Part shown: positions 42,858 through 52,481 of the stretch, one piece after another | Layout: every line of letters starts with the position of its first letter | How positions within the stretch are numbered: position 1 is the stretch's first letter | NCBI RefSeq assembly: GCF_013376045.1 | Contig: NZ_JABMJG010000010.1 | Span: 1-64,000 of the forward strand | DNA from: Variovorax sp. SG517 | GTDB taxonomy: Bacteria; Pseudomonadota; Gammaproteobacteria; Burkholderiales; Burkholderiaceae_C | Direction of reading: 5' to 3' | DNA length: 64,000 nt | Notes under the pieces: model-generated | The model's input: the letters and a program-made list of their open reading frames with translations, nothing else | The model's database searches: none | What the model was told of the DNA's origin: nothing | Made by a program: the position numbers and the translations under genes

Positions 42858-43159
42858 ACCTGCCCTCGTGGTGGCCGAGACCCAGCCTGCTGATGAACCA
42901 CGAGTGGTGTGACCTGCCGGGCAGCGAGCCCTTTTCGCCCCACGTGCCGATGACGGTGGACGCGCGCTATGCCCACGTGGGCGCCAACATCGGCGTGCCT
43001 TCGATGCACGTCGCGAACGAGGCGCCCGACGGCACGCAGGTGCGCTGGACCCTGCACGACCCCCAGGATCAGACCGTCTGTAGCTACGATGCGGTCGTGC
43101 GCGGCAACGGCTACGAGGCCAGTATTCCGGCGCCTTATGCGGCGGAGATGTCGGCCTGA
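42858..43159 (+). pseudogene. 3' fragment of an unidentified gene
   Basis: The plus frame ending at the TGA 43157-43159 gives about 100 residues with chromosome-like codon use: WWPRPSLLMNHEWCDLPG, then HVPMTVDARYAHVGANIGVPSMH and a DGTQVRWTLHDPQDQ stretch. It has no start codon of its own where homology-like sequence begins and abuts the transposase remnant, so it looks like the 3' end of a gene cut by insertion or rearrangement. I do not recognise the family. Confidence 0.45.
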
Positions 43160-43209
43160 CGCCGGAAGGACGTCCCGCTCTTAGGCACGTACGGCGGCAC
43201 GGGCCCCGC

Positions 43210-44049
43210 TCAGAACGGCTCGACGGGCAGCGCGCGCTTGTGCGCGCTCTTGCGGTGCGTGGAAAGAATGATCCGCCGCGCCTCGGCCGACACCGGCTTG
43301 CCTTCGAGGAAGTCGTCGATCTGCTCGTAGGTGACGCCGAAGGCGTCTTCGTCGGGCTTGCCGGGCACCAGCGATTCGAGGTCGGCGGTGGGCACCTTGT
43401 GGACCAGCGCGTCGGGCGCGCCCAGCAGCTGCGCCACCGCGCGCACGCGGCGCTTGTTGAGGCCGGTGAGCGGCGTGATGTCGGCCGCGCCATCGCCGAA
43501 CTTGGTGAAGAAGCCCATCAGTGCCTCGGCCGCATGGTCGGTGCCGATGACGATGCCGTCGTGCGCGCCGGCCACCGCGAACTGCGCGATCATGCGCTGG
43601 CGCGCCTTGATGTTGCCCAGCACGAAGTCTTCATGCGCGGCGTCGCGGAACGTCAGGTCGCCGGCCTTCAGCGCCGCGAGCATGGCGTCGGCCGCGGGGC
43701 GGATGTCGACCGTGATGGTGCGGTCGGGCTTCATCACCGCCAGCGAGGCCTGCGCCTCGGCCTCGTCCTTCTGCACGCCGTAGGGCAGGCGCATCGCGAT
43801 GAAGCTCGCGTCGTAGCCCGTGGCGCGCAGCTTCTCGACCGCGCGCTGCGCGAGGCAGCCGGCGGTCAGCGAATCGACGCCGCCGCTGATGCCCAGCACC
43901 AGCGTCTTCAGGCCGGTCCGCTTCAGGTAGTCCGCGAGAAAGTCGACGCGCCGCTCCAGCTCGCGGGCGGCATCGAAGACGGGCGCGACATGCAGCGCCG
44001 CGATGATCTCGCGCTGCGTGTCGTCGACGGGAGAGAGGTCGTGATTCAT
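43210..44049 (-). CDS. nadE: NH3-dependent NAD+ synthetase
   Basis: 279 residues, the length of the ammonia-dependent bacterial enzyme. The ATP pyrophosphatase P-loop LGISGGVDSLTAG, the GTDHAAEALMGFFTKFGDGAADITPLTGLNKRRV active-site segment (family pattern) and the KPDEDAFGVTYEQIDDFLEG region are present. It adenylates nicotinic acid adenine dinucleotide and aminates it to NAD+. No glutaminase domain is present. It is the first clearly chromosomal gene right of the accessory region. Confidence 0.96.
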   Translation of the reverse strand: MNHDLSPVDDTQREIIAALHVAPVFDAARELERRVDFLADYLKRTGLKTLVLGISGGVDSLTAGCLAQRAVEKLRATGYDASFIAMRLPYGVQKDEAEAQASLAVMKPDRTITVDIRPAADAMLAALKAGDLTFRDAAHEDFVLGNIKARQRMIAQFAVAGAHDGIVIGTDHAAEALMGFFTKFGDGAADITPLTGLNKRRVRAVAQLLGAPDALVHKVPTADLESLVPGKPDEDAFGVTYEQIDDFLEGKPVSAEARRIILSTHRKSAHKRALPVEPF

Positions 44050-44174
44050 ACGGCGATTTTTCCTTGAGTTCTTCCGGTGGAACACCGCGGAACCGGCGCT
44101 GCCGGGCCGCGGGTGTTGCCCCCGGTAGGGGGAAGGCGTGCGCGACACGAAGTGCGCGCAGCCTGGGGGTGAGC

Positions 44175-45362
44175 CTAGAAATCCACCAGGCTCAGGCCGA
44201 TGCTCAGCACGGTGCGCTTGCGGTTGTAGTCCACCAGCGTGTCGCCGTAACCCGAGAACAGCTGCGTGTGGAAGCGCAGGTTGCTCTTGGTCGGGTCGCC
44301 GATGGCCTTGAGCCACTCGAGGCGGATCGAGCCGCGGCCGCTGTCGCGCAGGTTGTTGCGCACGGTCACGGCGAGCTGGTTGTCTCGGTTGAGGTTCCAG
44401 CGGCCGGTGAGCTCGGCGCGGCCGATGTAGTCGGCGATGTCGGGGTTGTCGTCCTTCGCGGCGCTTTCGGAGATGCGCTTCCAGATGCGGCCGGTGATGG
44501 TGAAGCGGTCGTCGAGTTCGGCGCCGCCCATCAGGTACACGCGGTTCCAGCTGCGCGACAGCGGCAGGCTCTGGCCATTCGACTGGTGCACGATGCCCAC
44601 GCCCGCATAGCGCCAGCGCCAGCCGCCCGGCAGCTTGAAGTCGGCCGGGTAGACGTACATCAGCTCGGGTTCGTGGTCGGTGGTGCGGAAGGGGCGCGAT
44701 ATGGAGCCGTTGAACAGCTGCCAGGTCGACTGCTGGCTGTAGGCGAACCACAGCGAGTCCTTCTTGACCGGATCGTTCTGCGTGAGCATGCCCTGCGCGA
44801 GCTTGGTGCGCACCGACAGGCCGATGCGCATCTCGTTGGCCTGGTAGGCCACCGGGTCGGCGGTGTGGTCGGCCGAGGGCGAGGTGGGCGTCTCCGGCTT
44901 CTTGGTGGCGGCCGAGACCGACACGTTGAGCGGGCGGTAGCCGCGGAAACCGAAGGTGCCGCAGTCGGTGGCGTTCTCCAGCTCCCAGAAGCGCGAGAGC
45001 GCCGAGTACTGGCGGTCGCGGCAGCCCTCGGTGGTGGCCACCGAGACCACGCGCGTGGCGGGCACCGTGCCGTCCACCGGCGGCTGCGTGCTCGCGAGCA
45101 CCGGCGGCGCGGCGGGCACGGCCGCCGCGGGCAGCGTCTGCTGCTGCGCCCAGCGGTCGAAGCAGGCCAGGCGTGCTTCGTTGTTGGCGCCCAGCGCGGT
45201 GCACTGCTGCCAGGTGAGCTGCGAATCGGCCAGCGGGCTCGCGGGCTTGTCCACGGCCTGCGCGTGGGCCATGCCCGCCGCACCGCCGAGGCATGCGGCC
45301 ACGGCCGCGAGCGTGTTGAACCTGAAGCGAGATCGCGGCGAGATGGTGGTCGTCTTCGTCAT
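44175..45362 (-). CDS. pldA: Outer-membrane phospholipase A1
   Basis: 395 residues from ATG 45362. A signal peptide ends AGMAHAQA, an extra region of about 110 residues (Pro/Ala-rich, with two Cys) follows, then the OMPLA beta-barrel. The catalytic His and Ser are visible in GIVHQSNGQSLPLSRSWNRVY, the conserved H-x-SNG-x-S-x-P-LSRSWNR block. The C terminus ends SLVDF, a barrel-closing aromatic. The enzyme is a dormant calcium-dependent phospholipase activated on membrane disturbance. It lies four bases past the stop of the upstream lipoprotein gene by overlap. Confidence 0.92.
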   Translation of the reverse strand: MTKTTTISPRSRFRFNTLAAVAACLGGAAGMAHAQAVDKPASPLADSQLTWQQCTALGANNEARLACFDRWAQQQTLPAAAVPAAPPVLASTQPPVDGTVPATRVVSVATTEGCRDRQYSALSRFWELENATDCGTFGFRGYRPLNVSVSAATKKPETPTSPSADHTADPVAYQANEMRIGLSVRTKLAQGMLTQNDPVKKDSLWFAYSQQSTWQLFNGSISRPFRTTDHEPELMYVYPADFKLPGGWRWRYAGVGIVHQSNGQSLPLSRSWNRVYLMGGAELDDRFTITGRIWKRISESAAKDDNPDIADYIGRAELTGRWNLNRDNQLAVTVRNNLRDSGRGSIRLEWLKAIGDPTKSNLRFHTQLFSGYGDTLVDYNRKRTVLSIGLSLVDF

Positions 45363-45859
45363 TGCTTCTTTCCTTCCTGTGACGCCGGTGGCGCCGTCTT
45401 GCTGAGCACGAACGGGTGCGTGCTCTCGTCGGCGGCATTGCGCCAGGTGCCTCTGAATTCGCGCCCGCACGAGCCGGCCTGCAGCTTGCCCGACCACACG
45501 CCGCTGATGGCGCGGCCGTCCTGCGACTCGTCGATGGAGAGCGCGCCTTCGTCGTCCACGTCGCCCGCGAGCTGCGCGACCGTGGCCTTCGCCGGGTTGG
45601 CGCCGTTGCGCGTGATGGTGCCGCGCACGCCGTCGTAGTCGGGGTGCTTGCCGAGCTGCACGGCGGCCACGGCGGGCAGGTTGTCGAAGCGCGCCTCCCA
45701 GTTGCCGTAGAGCGATTCCAGCGGCAGGTCGCGCGCGTCGGCGGGGCAGTCGGGGCTGCTGCCGCTCATCGAGGCGCAGCCAGAGAGAAGGACAAGGGCG
45801 CCGGCGAGCAGCGCAGCGGTCGCGGTGGTCTTCTTCTTCATCGTCTTCGTCGTCATCAT
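45359..45859 (-). CDS. Small lipoprotein, function unknown
   Basis: 166 residues from ATG 45859 (160 from ATG 45841). The lipobox lies in ALVLLSGCASM. The mature part starts SSPDCPADARDLPLESLYGNWEARFDN and has two further Cys and a beta-rich pattern ending SGKLQAGSCGREFRGTWRNAADE. Short and compact, it may be a lipocalin-like or inhibitor fold, but I do not recognise a family. It sits between rep and pldA on the same strand and overlaps the pldA start by four bases, suggesting one transcript. Confidence 0.72.
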   Translation of the reverse strand: MMTTKTMKKKTTATAALLAGALVLLSGCASMSGSSPDCPADARDLPLESLYGNWEARFDNLPAVAAVQLGKHPDYDGVRGTITRNGANPAKATVAQLAGDVDDEGALSIDESQDGRAISGVWSGKLQAGSCGREFRGTWRNAADESTHPFVLSKTAPPASQEGKKQ

Positions 45860-45861
45860 CT

Positions 45862-47970
45862 TCACGGTGCCGAGGCCGCGGCGGCGGCCTTTGCGGCGCT
45901 GTCCTGCGCCTTGCGCGCGAACTCGGCGCGCAGCGCCTTGAGCTTTTCGCGCGGGTCTTCCCTGGTGGTGGCCTTGTCCAGGCCCATCTCCGCGATGAAG
46001 CGGCTGGGCACGCAGGGCACCATCTCGCGGCCCTGCTTGCGCTTCTTGGTCCAGCTCACGGCCAGGCTGCGCTGCGCGCGGGTGATGCCCACGTACATCA
46101 GGCGGCGCTCTTCCTGCAGGCGCTGCAGGGTGTCTTCGCTGACCTGCTGCTGGCGGCCGTTGTCGTCGTCGAGCTTGAAGGGCAGCAGGCCCTCGCTCAC
46201 GCCGATGAGCATGACGTGCGGCCACTCGAGGCCCTTGGAGGCGTGCAGCGTGGAGAGCGTGACCACGTCCTGGTCCTGCTCGCGCTCGCTGATGGTGGAC
46301 AGCAGCGAGATGGTCTGCGCCACCTCGAGCAGGCTCTTGCGCTCGCTCTCGATGCCGCCGCTGTCGGCGCCCGAGGTGTCGTCGAGCGTGCCGCCGGCGC
46401 GCTGCGACATCCAGTCGACGAACTCCAGCACGTTGGTCCAGCGCGAGGCCGCGGCGGCCTCGCTGTCCTCGCCGTCGTACAGGTGCTTCTCGTAGTCGAT
46501 CTCCTTGAGCCAGTCGAGCATGAAGGTGCGCGAGTCTTCCGCGCCCATGGTGCGGCGCGCGCGGTATTCGAGGTCGTTGATGTAGCGGCCGAACTCGTGG
46601 ATGCCCTCGAGCGTGCGCTTGGGCATCACGCTGGGCAGCGAGGGGCTGAAGAGCGCTTCGAATAGGCTCAGCTTGTACTGGCTCGCGAAGCTGCCCAGGC
46701 TCGCGAGCGTGGTGTGGCCGATGCCGCGCTTGGGCGTGGTGATGGCGCGCAGGAACGCAGGGTCGTCGTCGTTGTTGACCCACAGGCGGAACCAGCCGCA
46801 CAGGTCCTTGATTTCGGCGCGGTCGAAGAAGCTCTGGCCGCCCGAGACCTTGTACGGGATCTGCGCCTTGCGCAGCGCCTGCTCGAACACCCGCGCCTGG
46901 TGGTTGGCGCGGTAGAGGATGGCGAAGTCGCGGTACTCCTTGTACTGCTTGCCCTGCGTGATGGCCTCGCCCGCACGGATGCTGATGATGCGCGCCACCG
47001 CGCGCTCGGCCTCGTGCACCTCGCTGTCGGCATCGACGATGCGCACCGGCTCGCCCTCGCCGAGCTCGGAGAAGAGCGTCTTCGGAAAGAGCTTGGGGTT
47101 GGGGCCGATCACGTTGTTGGCCGCGCGCAGGATGGCGCTGGTGGAGCGGTAGTTCTGCTCCAGCTTGATGACCTTGAGCGTGGGGTAGTCGACCGGCAGC
47201 TTGCGCAGGTTGTCCAGCGTGGCGCCGCGCCAGCCGTAGATGGACTGGTCGTCGTCGCCCACGGCGGTGAAGCGGCCGCGCTCGCCGGCCAGGGCCTTGA
47301 GCACGTCGTACTGCGTGGCGTTGGTGTCCTGGTATTCGTCCACCAGGATGTGGCCCATCATGGCCTGCCACTTGGCGCGCACTTCCGGGAATTCGTACAG
47401 CAGCTTCAGCGGCATGCCGATCAGGTCGTCGAAGTCCACGCTCTGGTAGGCCAGCAGCCGCTCTTCGTAGCGGGCCATGATCTTCGCGGTGATGCGCTCG
47501 TTGTCGTCGGCGGCCTGGGCTTCGGCCTGCGCGGCGTTCAGGCCCATGTTCTTCCACTTGCTGATGGTCCACTGCCAGATGCGGGCGGTGGCTGCGTCGG
47601 TGGTGCCGCCGGCGTCCTTCAGGATCTTGGTCACGTCGTCGGCGTCGAGGATGCTGAACGCCTTTTTCAGGCCGAGCACGGCGCCGTCCTCGCGCATCAT
47701 GCGCACGCCCAGCGCGTGGAAGGTGCACACCACCACCTTGCGCGCGTCCTTGCCGATGAGGTCTTTCGCACGCTCGCGCATCTCGGCGGCGGCCTTGTTG
47801 GTGAAGGTGATGGCCGCGATGCGCTGCGGCTCGATGCCCGACTGGATCAGCCGGCCGATCTTGTGCGTGATCACGCGCGTCTTGCCCGAGCCCGCGCCGG
47901 CGAGCACCAGGCAGGGACCGCTCATGTAGTTGACCGCTTCGAGCTGGGCGGGATTGAGACCGTGGGACAT
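45862..47970 (-). CDS. rep: ATP-dependent DNA helicase Rep (UvrD/Rep family)
   Basis: 702 residues from ATG 47970, which starts MSHGLNPAQLEAVNYMSGPCLVLAGAGSGKT. Superfamily 1A motifs follow: Walker A AGAGSGKT, Ia TFTNKAAAEM, II VDEYQDTN, III GDDDQSIYGWRGA, IV with EQNYRST, V VTLSTLHASKGLEW, VI EERRLMYVGITRA. The N terminus and the STFHALG-like stretch favour Rep over UvrD. Rep is a 3'-5' helicase that clears protein roadblocks at replication forks. It overlaps no neighbour; the lipoprotein gene begins two bases past its stop. Confidence 0.93.
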   Translation of the reverse strand: MSHGLNPAQLEAVNYMSGPCLVLAGAGSGKTRVITHKIGRLIQSGIEPQRIAAITFTNKAAAEMRERAKDLIGKDARKVVVCTFHALGVRMMREDGAVLGLKKAFSILDADDVTKILKDAGGTTDAATARIWQWTISKWKNMGLNAAQAEAQAADDNERITAKIMARYEERLLAYQSVDFDDLIGMPLKLLYEFPEVRAKWQAMMGHILVDEYQDTNATQYDVLKALAGERGRFTAVGDDDQSIYGWRGATLDNLRKLPVDYPTLKVIKLEQNYRSTSAILRAANNVIGPNPKLFPKTLFSELGEGEPVRIVDADSEVHEAERAVARIISIRAGEAITQGKQYKEYRDFAILYRANHQARVFEQALRKAQIPYKVSGGQSFFDRAEIKDLCGWFRLWVNNDDDPAFLRAITTPKRGIGHTTLASLGSFASQYKLSLFEALFSPSLPSVMPKRTLEGIHEFGRYINDLEYRARRTMGAEDSRTFMLDWLKEIDYEKHLYDGEDSEAAAASRWTNVLEFVDWMSQRAGGTLDDTSGADSGGIESERKSLLEVAQTISLLSTISEREQDQDVVTLSTLHASKGLEWPHVMLIGVSEGLLPFKLDDDNGRQQQVSEDTLQRLQEERRLMYVGITRAQRSLAVSWTKKRKQGREMVPCVPSRFIAEMGLDKATTREDPREKLKALRAEFARKAQDSAAKAAAAASAP

Positions 47971-48125
47971 GGGAGAAAAAGAGAACCGAAGGAACCGGAA
48001 GAGCCAAAAACGCCGCGGGGCGCGGCAGGCGCAAAAGCGGGCAATGATACGGGGCCGGCCTTCCCGGGGTTGTAGGCCGCCGACGCCGATCCGGCCCACC
48101 GGCAGTAGGCAACGACAATGGAGCG

Positions 48126-49151
48126 GTGCTGCCTGTATTCCTTGTTACTTTCCCTTTCTTCGCGCTGATCGCGGCCGGCTACGGCGCGGCCCGGGCCCGC
48201 ATCCTGCCGCTGGACGCCATTCCCGGTCTCAACACCTTTGTCCTGTACTTCGCGCTGCCGTGCATGCTGCTGCGCTTCGGCGCGGGCACGCCCATCGGGC
48301 AGCTGCTGGACGGCAGCGTCGCACTGGTTTGGGGCATCTGCGCGCTGGCGGTGGTGGCGGGCGTGGTGGCGCTCACGCGCAACGCGCGCATCGGCTGGAA
48401 CGACGCGGCCTTCGGCGCGCTGGTGGCGGCGTTTCCGAACACCGGCTTCATGGGCGTGCCGCTGCTGGTGGCCATTCTCGGCGCGCAGGCGGCGGGGCCG
48501 ATCATCATCACGATCGCGTTCGACCTCGTCGTCACCTCGTCGCTGTGCATCGCACTGTCGCGGCTCGACGGGGCCGGCGGAGCGGGGCGGCACGGCGCCA
48601 TGCTGGCGGCGCGCAAGGCGCTGCGCGGCATCGTGGTCAACCCGATGCCGTGGTCGATCCTGCTGGGCGTGCTGCTGTCGGCGGCGCACTGGGCGCTGCC
48701 GGGGCCCGTCGAGCGCACGGTGGCCATGCTGGCCGACGCCGCCTCGCCGGTGGCGCTCTTCACCATCGGAGCGGTGCTGGCCCGCTCGGCGCTGCTGGCG
48801 CGCGAGCACGACGCCAGTGCGGCGGTGGCCGAGGCTATGGGCGCGACCGGGCACATGCCGGCGGCCAAGGCGCCGTGGAGCGACGTGCTGCCGGTGGTGG
48901 CGGTGAAGCTGCTCGCGCACCCGCTGCTGGTGTGGGGCCTGGGGCTCGGCGCCATCGCGCTGGGGCTGCCGCTGTCGCATGCGGCGCTGGTGACGATCGT
49001 GCTGGTCGCGGCGCTGCCGAGCGCGAGCAACGTGTCGATGCTGGCCGAGCGCTTCGGCGCGGACAACGGCCGCATCGCCCGCATCATCCTGTGGACGACG
49101 GTGATCGCCTTCCTGAGCTTTCCGCTCGCGGTGAGCGCGCTGAGGAACTAG
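48126..49151 (+). CDS. AEC-family auxin-efflux-carrier-type transporter (GTG start)
   Basis: 341 residues from GTG 48126. About ten membrane helices in two repeats, with PFFALIAAGYGAARARILP at the start and the conserved FPNTGFMGVPLL motif after helix 4, diagnostic for AEC permeases; the second repeat has PVALFTIGAVLA and ALPSASNVSMLAERFG. AEC carriers move small organic acids or malonate across the inner membrane; the substrate here is unknown. It is divergent from rep and its stop overlaps the stop of the following convergent gene by four bases. Confidence 0.9.
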   Translation: MLPVFLVTFPFFALIAAGYGAARARILPLDAIPGLNTFVLYFALPCMLLRFGAGTPIGQLLDGSVALVWGICALAVVAGVVALTRNARIGWNDAAFGALVAAFPNTGFMGVPLLVAILGAQAAGPIIITIAFDLVVTSSLCIALSRLDGAGGAGRHGAMLAARKALRGIVVNPMPWSILLGVLLSAAHWALPGPVERTVAMLADAASPVALFTIGAVLARSALLAREHDASAAVAEAMGATGHMPAAKAPWSDVLPVVAVKLLAHPLLVWGLGLGAIALGLPLSHAALVTIVLVAALPSASNVSMLAERFGADNGRIARIILWTTVIAFLSFPLAVSALRN

Positions 49152-49837
49152 GGAGTCAGCACCCCGAGCTTGTACGGGTCGGCATCGGCGAGGCGCTCGC
49201 ACTTCGAGAAGTCGCGGCCCTGCGTGCCGTCGCAGTAGTAGGTGTTGTAGACGCGGCCGAAGAGCGTGGGGCTCGCGGTGAAGAGCACGCCGTGGTCGGG
49301 CTGCCAGTTGTCGCGGGAGCTGTCCTTGGCGGGCGGAACGCTGGCTTCCACCGGCTTGGCCGAGGTGGGCGTGAACTCGGCCAGCGTCTTGTGGGCGTCG
49401 TCGCCGCGCCAGCGCACCGCCAGCTCGGCGGCCGAGGGGCGCTGCGCCACCGGCAGCAGGATGCCGTTGACCTGCAGGCCATAGCCGAAGCGATGAGTCT
49501 TGCCGGCCAGGAAGGCGTAGGCGCAGGCCGCCATGCACTGGCCTCGCACCTCGGTCTGCACGCCGCTCGCGCGGATGGCGTCGGCGAAGGCGCCGGCCGC
49601 TTCGGCGGTGCCGCCGAACGAGTCCTCGAAGACCACGGTGTGGATCGTTCCGCTGCCGAGCTGCTCGGTGAACTCCTTGACCATGGTCCCGTCGAGCATG
49701 CCCGAGACCACGAGACGGCCGCCCTGCACCTCCAGCTCCGCGGCGGTCGAGGCCGACGGCATGGCGAAGGAAAGGGAAAGGGCGGCCAGGCACGATGCCA
49801 GCGAGAGGGACCAACCAGAGCGAGACGGCGGTTTCAC
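49148..49837 (-). CDS. Exported ClpP/crotonase-like protein
   Basis: 229 residues with a signal peptide ending SASTAA. The core VVFEDSFGGTAEAAGAFADAIRASG followed by TEVRGQCMAACAYAFLAG matches the ClpP/SDH-like periplasmic family, in which a Ser/Cys-rich loop (here CMAAC) follows the oxyanion strand. Later the segment GVLFTASPTLFGRVYNTYYCDGTQ may be the C-terminal extension. Catalytic competence is uncertain, because the usual nucleophile Ser is replaced by the CMAAC segment. Function unknown. Confidence 0.65.
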   Translation of the reverse strand: MKPPSRSGWSLSLASCLAALSLSFAMPSASTAAELEVQGGRLVVSGMLDGTMVKEFTEQLGSGTIHTVVFEDSFGGTAEAAGAFADAIRASGVQTEVRGQCMAACAYAFLAGKTHRFGYGLQVNGILLPVAQRPSAAELAVRWRGDDAHKTLAEFTPTSAKPVEASVPPAKDSSRDNWQPDHGVLFTASPTLFGRVYNTYYCDGTQGRDFSKCERLADADPYKLGVLTP

Positions 49838-50074
49838 GGCGACCTACCTTTGCAAGCGGTGAGCGAGGCAGTTTGGAGTGCGCGATCCGCGGCGGGTTCG
49901 CGTCTTTACAGCTTGAGCAGCGCCGGGGTGCGCCGTCAACTCTTTTTTCACAAATTTGCGGTAGTCCGGGGCATGTCGTAAGACATAGCTATCCGCTACT
50001 ACTTCAGATGAATGCTTGGGTTTGCAGATGCGCTGCTACAGTGCTTCCAAGTCAAGATGTGAATGGGGCGCGCA

Positions 50075-50284
50075 ATGGCAATTCTGGTTCGCATCCTTCT
50101 GTGGCTGGCCTGGCTCTCGGCCGTCGGCTGGTTCTGGCATGCCGGCAGGTTCGGCACCGCCACGGCGATCGCGCTCGCTGCGCTGAGCCTCGTGGTGTTC
50201 GCATGGCCCGTGAGCGTCGCGCGACGCCGGCACAACGAACTTCGCTACGTCGACATGGGCAAGGAGCCCACCGGCTACCACTGA
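50075..50284 (+). CDS. Small two-helix membrane protein
   Basis: 69 residues from ATG 50075 with GGGGC upstream (an ATG at 50063 would add four residues). Two membrane helices, VRILLWLAWLSAVGWFWHA and ATAIALAALSLVVFAWPVSV, and a short polar tail ending EPTGYH. No family recognised. It is convergent with priA. Codon use and helix pattern suggest a real gene. Confidence 0.55.
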   Translation: MAILVRILLWLAWLSAVGWFWHAGRFGTATAIALAALSLVVFAWPVSVARRRHNELRYVDMGKEPTGYH

Positions 50285-50318
50285 AACCGCGGTCTCTGGC
50301 CCGCGGGCGGCCCCGGCC

Positions 50319-52394
50319 TCAGATGCTGTGCGGGTCGACGTCGACCAGCCAGCGGATCACGCCCTTGCCTTCCGGTGCACGCCGCAGTTCGTGCAGCAGC
50401 GGCTGCCATGCCGCAAGCAGCTTCTGCAGCGCGGCGCGCGAGGGGCTCTCGATCAGCATCTGCGCACGCTCCACGTTCGCCACGCGCTGGATCGCCAGCG
50501 GCACCGCCGGATAGCGCGTGACGATGTCGGCGCCGGGCAGCGACTCCGCCTGGTCGGCAGCCGTGTTCAAAAAACCCTGCGCCACCGACTGCTCGCGCGC
50601 GTCGGCCCTCAGCAGCGCCTGGAACGCGAAGGGCGGCATGGCTGCGGCGCGGCGCTCGTCGAGCTGCTGCTGCGCGAAGGCGACGTAGTCGTGCTTGCGC
50701 AGCGCCATGAAGAGCGGGTGCTGCGCATGGTGCGTCTGCACCCACATCTCGGCCTTCGCACCTTGCGCGGCGAGGTAGGCGGCGTCGCGGCCCGCGCGGC
50801 CGGCCGACTGCATCAGCAGGCTGAAGAGCCGCTCCGGCGCGCGGAAGTCGCTGGAGAACAGCGCGCCGTCGGGGTTCACCGCCGCCACCAGCGTGATGCG
50901 GCGGAAGTCGTGGCCCTTGGCGATCATCTGCGTGCCCACCAGCACGTCGACCTCGCCCGCATGCACGGCCGCGAGCTGCGACTCGAGTGCGCCCTGCTTC
51001 TTGGTGCTGTCGGCGTCGATGCGCGCGATGCGGATTGCGCCGCCATCGGGCCGCTTCACCGACGAGAACAGCTCCGCCAGGTGCTCCTCGAGCCGCTCGG
51101 TGCCGCGGCCGACCGGTGCGATGTCGGGGTTGCCGCAGGCCGGGCAGGCACGCGGCACGCGCTCGGTGAAGCCGCAGTGGTGGCAGCGCAGCGTGCGGTC
51201 GATCTTGTGGAACACGCGATACGCGCTGCAGTGCGGGCATTCGCTCTTCCAGCCGCAGTCGCCGCAGGCCAGCACCGGCGCATAGCCGCGCCGGTTGAGG
51301 AAGATCATGCTCTGCTCGCCGCGCGCGATGCGCCGGCCGATGGCGTCGAGCAGCGCGCCCGAGATCACCGTCTTCGGCGGCTGCAGGTTCATGTCGACCA
51401 GCCGCACGGCCGGCAGTTCGCCCGCGCCGATGCGCGAGGGCATGGCCAGCCGCACGTAGCGCCCGCCCGGGTCTTCGCCTTCGGCGGGGCGGCTCTGGTG
51501 CCAGCTCTCCAGCGAGGGCGTGGCCGAGCCCAGGATCACCTTGGCCTTCTCGCGCTGGCCACGCCACACGGCGAGGTCGCGCGCAGAGTAGCGCGCGCCT
51601 TCCTGCTGCTTGTAGCTGGGGTCGTGCTCCTCGTCGACCACGATGAGCCTGAGCGCCGGGATCGACGCGAACACCGCCATGCGCGTGCCCAGCACGATGC
51701 GCGCCGTGCCGCTGTGCGCCGCCAGCCAGCTCGCCAGGCGCTGCGGGTTGGTCATGCCGCTGTGCAGCGAGACCACCGCCTCGTCGCCGAAGCGCGCCTT
51801 GAAGCGGGCTTCGAGCTGCGGCGTAAGGTTGATCTCGGGCACCATCACCAGCGCCTGCGCCTCGGGCTCGCGTGCCAGCAGGTCGGCCACGCAGCGCAGG
51901 TAGACCTCGGTCTTGCCGCTGCCGGTGCTGCCGGCGAGCAGGAAGGTGCCTGTTGCTTCCTCGATGCGCGCCAGCACGGCCGCCTGCTCCGCGCTCAGCG
52001 CCACCGGGTTCGACGACTCGGGCGTCTGCGCCACCGGCCCGGCCGCGCTCTTGCGCTTGAGCCGGCGCGCGAGCTGCGCCGTCGACAGGTCGCGCAACTG
52101 CGGCGGCAGCGCGGCCAGCGCGATCTCGCCGATCGAGCGCTGGTAGTAGCGCGCGGCAAAGGCCACGAGGTCGCGCCAGCCCTCGCCCAGCGGCGTGAGC
52201 GCATCGAGCGCCGCGCCCACCGGCTTGAGCGCCATGTCGGGCTCGGCGCCTTCCAGCGAGACCGGCTCGTTCCAGACCACACCCAGCACCTCGCGCTTGC
52301 CCAGCGGCACCCGCACCAGCGTGCCGGGCGGCAGGGGCTCGGCGCCGGCGTAGCTCAGCAGGTCGCCGAGCGCGGCGTGCGCGGGCGTCTGCAC
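50319..52394 (-). CDS. priA: Primosomal replication helicase PriA (start uncertain)
   Basis: 691 codons from GTG 52394. Helicase motifs are clear: Walker A GSTGSGKTE, VVDEEHDPSYKQ, GSATPS and QSAGRAGRD. The zinc-binding insert has CGDCGWKSECPHC, CHHCG and CPACG. PriA reloads the replicative helicase at stalled forks. The GTG start removes the first strand of the 3'-DNA-binding domain: in-frame upstream codons read ALPWRLDIAVQTP, like the true PriA N terminus. An ATC at 52481, 29 codons upstream, follows the strong box AAGAAGGA at 6-base spacing and may be the real start. ATG or TTG codons are absent in that frame. Confidence 0.92.
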   Translation of the reverse strand: MQTPAHAALGDLLSYAGAEPLPPGTLVRVPLGKREVLGVVWNEPVSLEGAEPDMALKPVGAALDALTPLGEGWRDLVAFAARYYQRSIGEIALAALPPQLRDLSTAQLARRLKRKSAAGPVAQTPESSNPVALSAEQAAVLARIEEATGTFLLAGSTGSGKTEVYLRCVADLLAREPEAQALVMVPEINLTPQLEARFKARFGDEAVVSLHSGMTNPQRLASWLAAHSGTARIVLGTRMAVFASIPALRLIVVDEEHDPSYKQQEGARYSARDLAVWRGQREKAKVILGSATPSLESWHQSRPAEGEDPGGRYVRLAMPSRIGAGELPAVRLVDMNLQPPKTVISGALLDAIGRRIARGEQSMIFLNRRGYAPVLACGDCGWKSECPHCSAYRVFHKIDRTLRCHHCGFTERVPRACPACGNPDIAPVGRGTERLEEHLAELFSSVKRPDGGAIRIARIDADSTKKQGALESQLAAVHAGEVDVLVGTQMIAKGHDFRRITLVAAVNPDGALFSSDFRAPERLFSLLMQSAGRAGRDAAYLAAQGAKAEMWVQTHHAQHPLFMALRKHDYVAFAQQQLDERRAAAMPPFAFQALLRADAREQSVAQGFLNTAADQAESLPGADIVTRYPAVPLAIQRVANVERAQMLIESPSRAALQKLLAAWQPLLHELRRAPEGKGVIRWLVDVDPHSI

Positions 52395-52481
52395 GGCGAT
52401 GTCGAGCCGCCAGGGCAGCGCCGCGGGGGCGCCGTCCGTCGGATCGGAGGCCTCGTCGAGGGGGAGGCGGGCGGAGGAGAT

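Noticed and set aside
42300..43493. Minus-strand open frame of 397 codons across the nadE end and accessory DNA
   Set aside because: It joins an antisense shadow of nadE to the transposase remnant; no coherent protein and no start signal.
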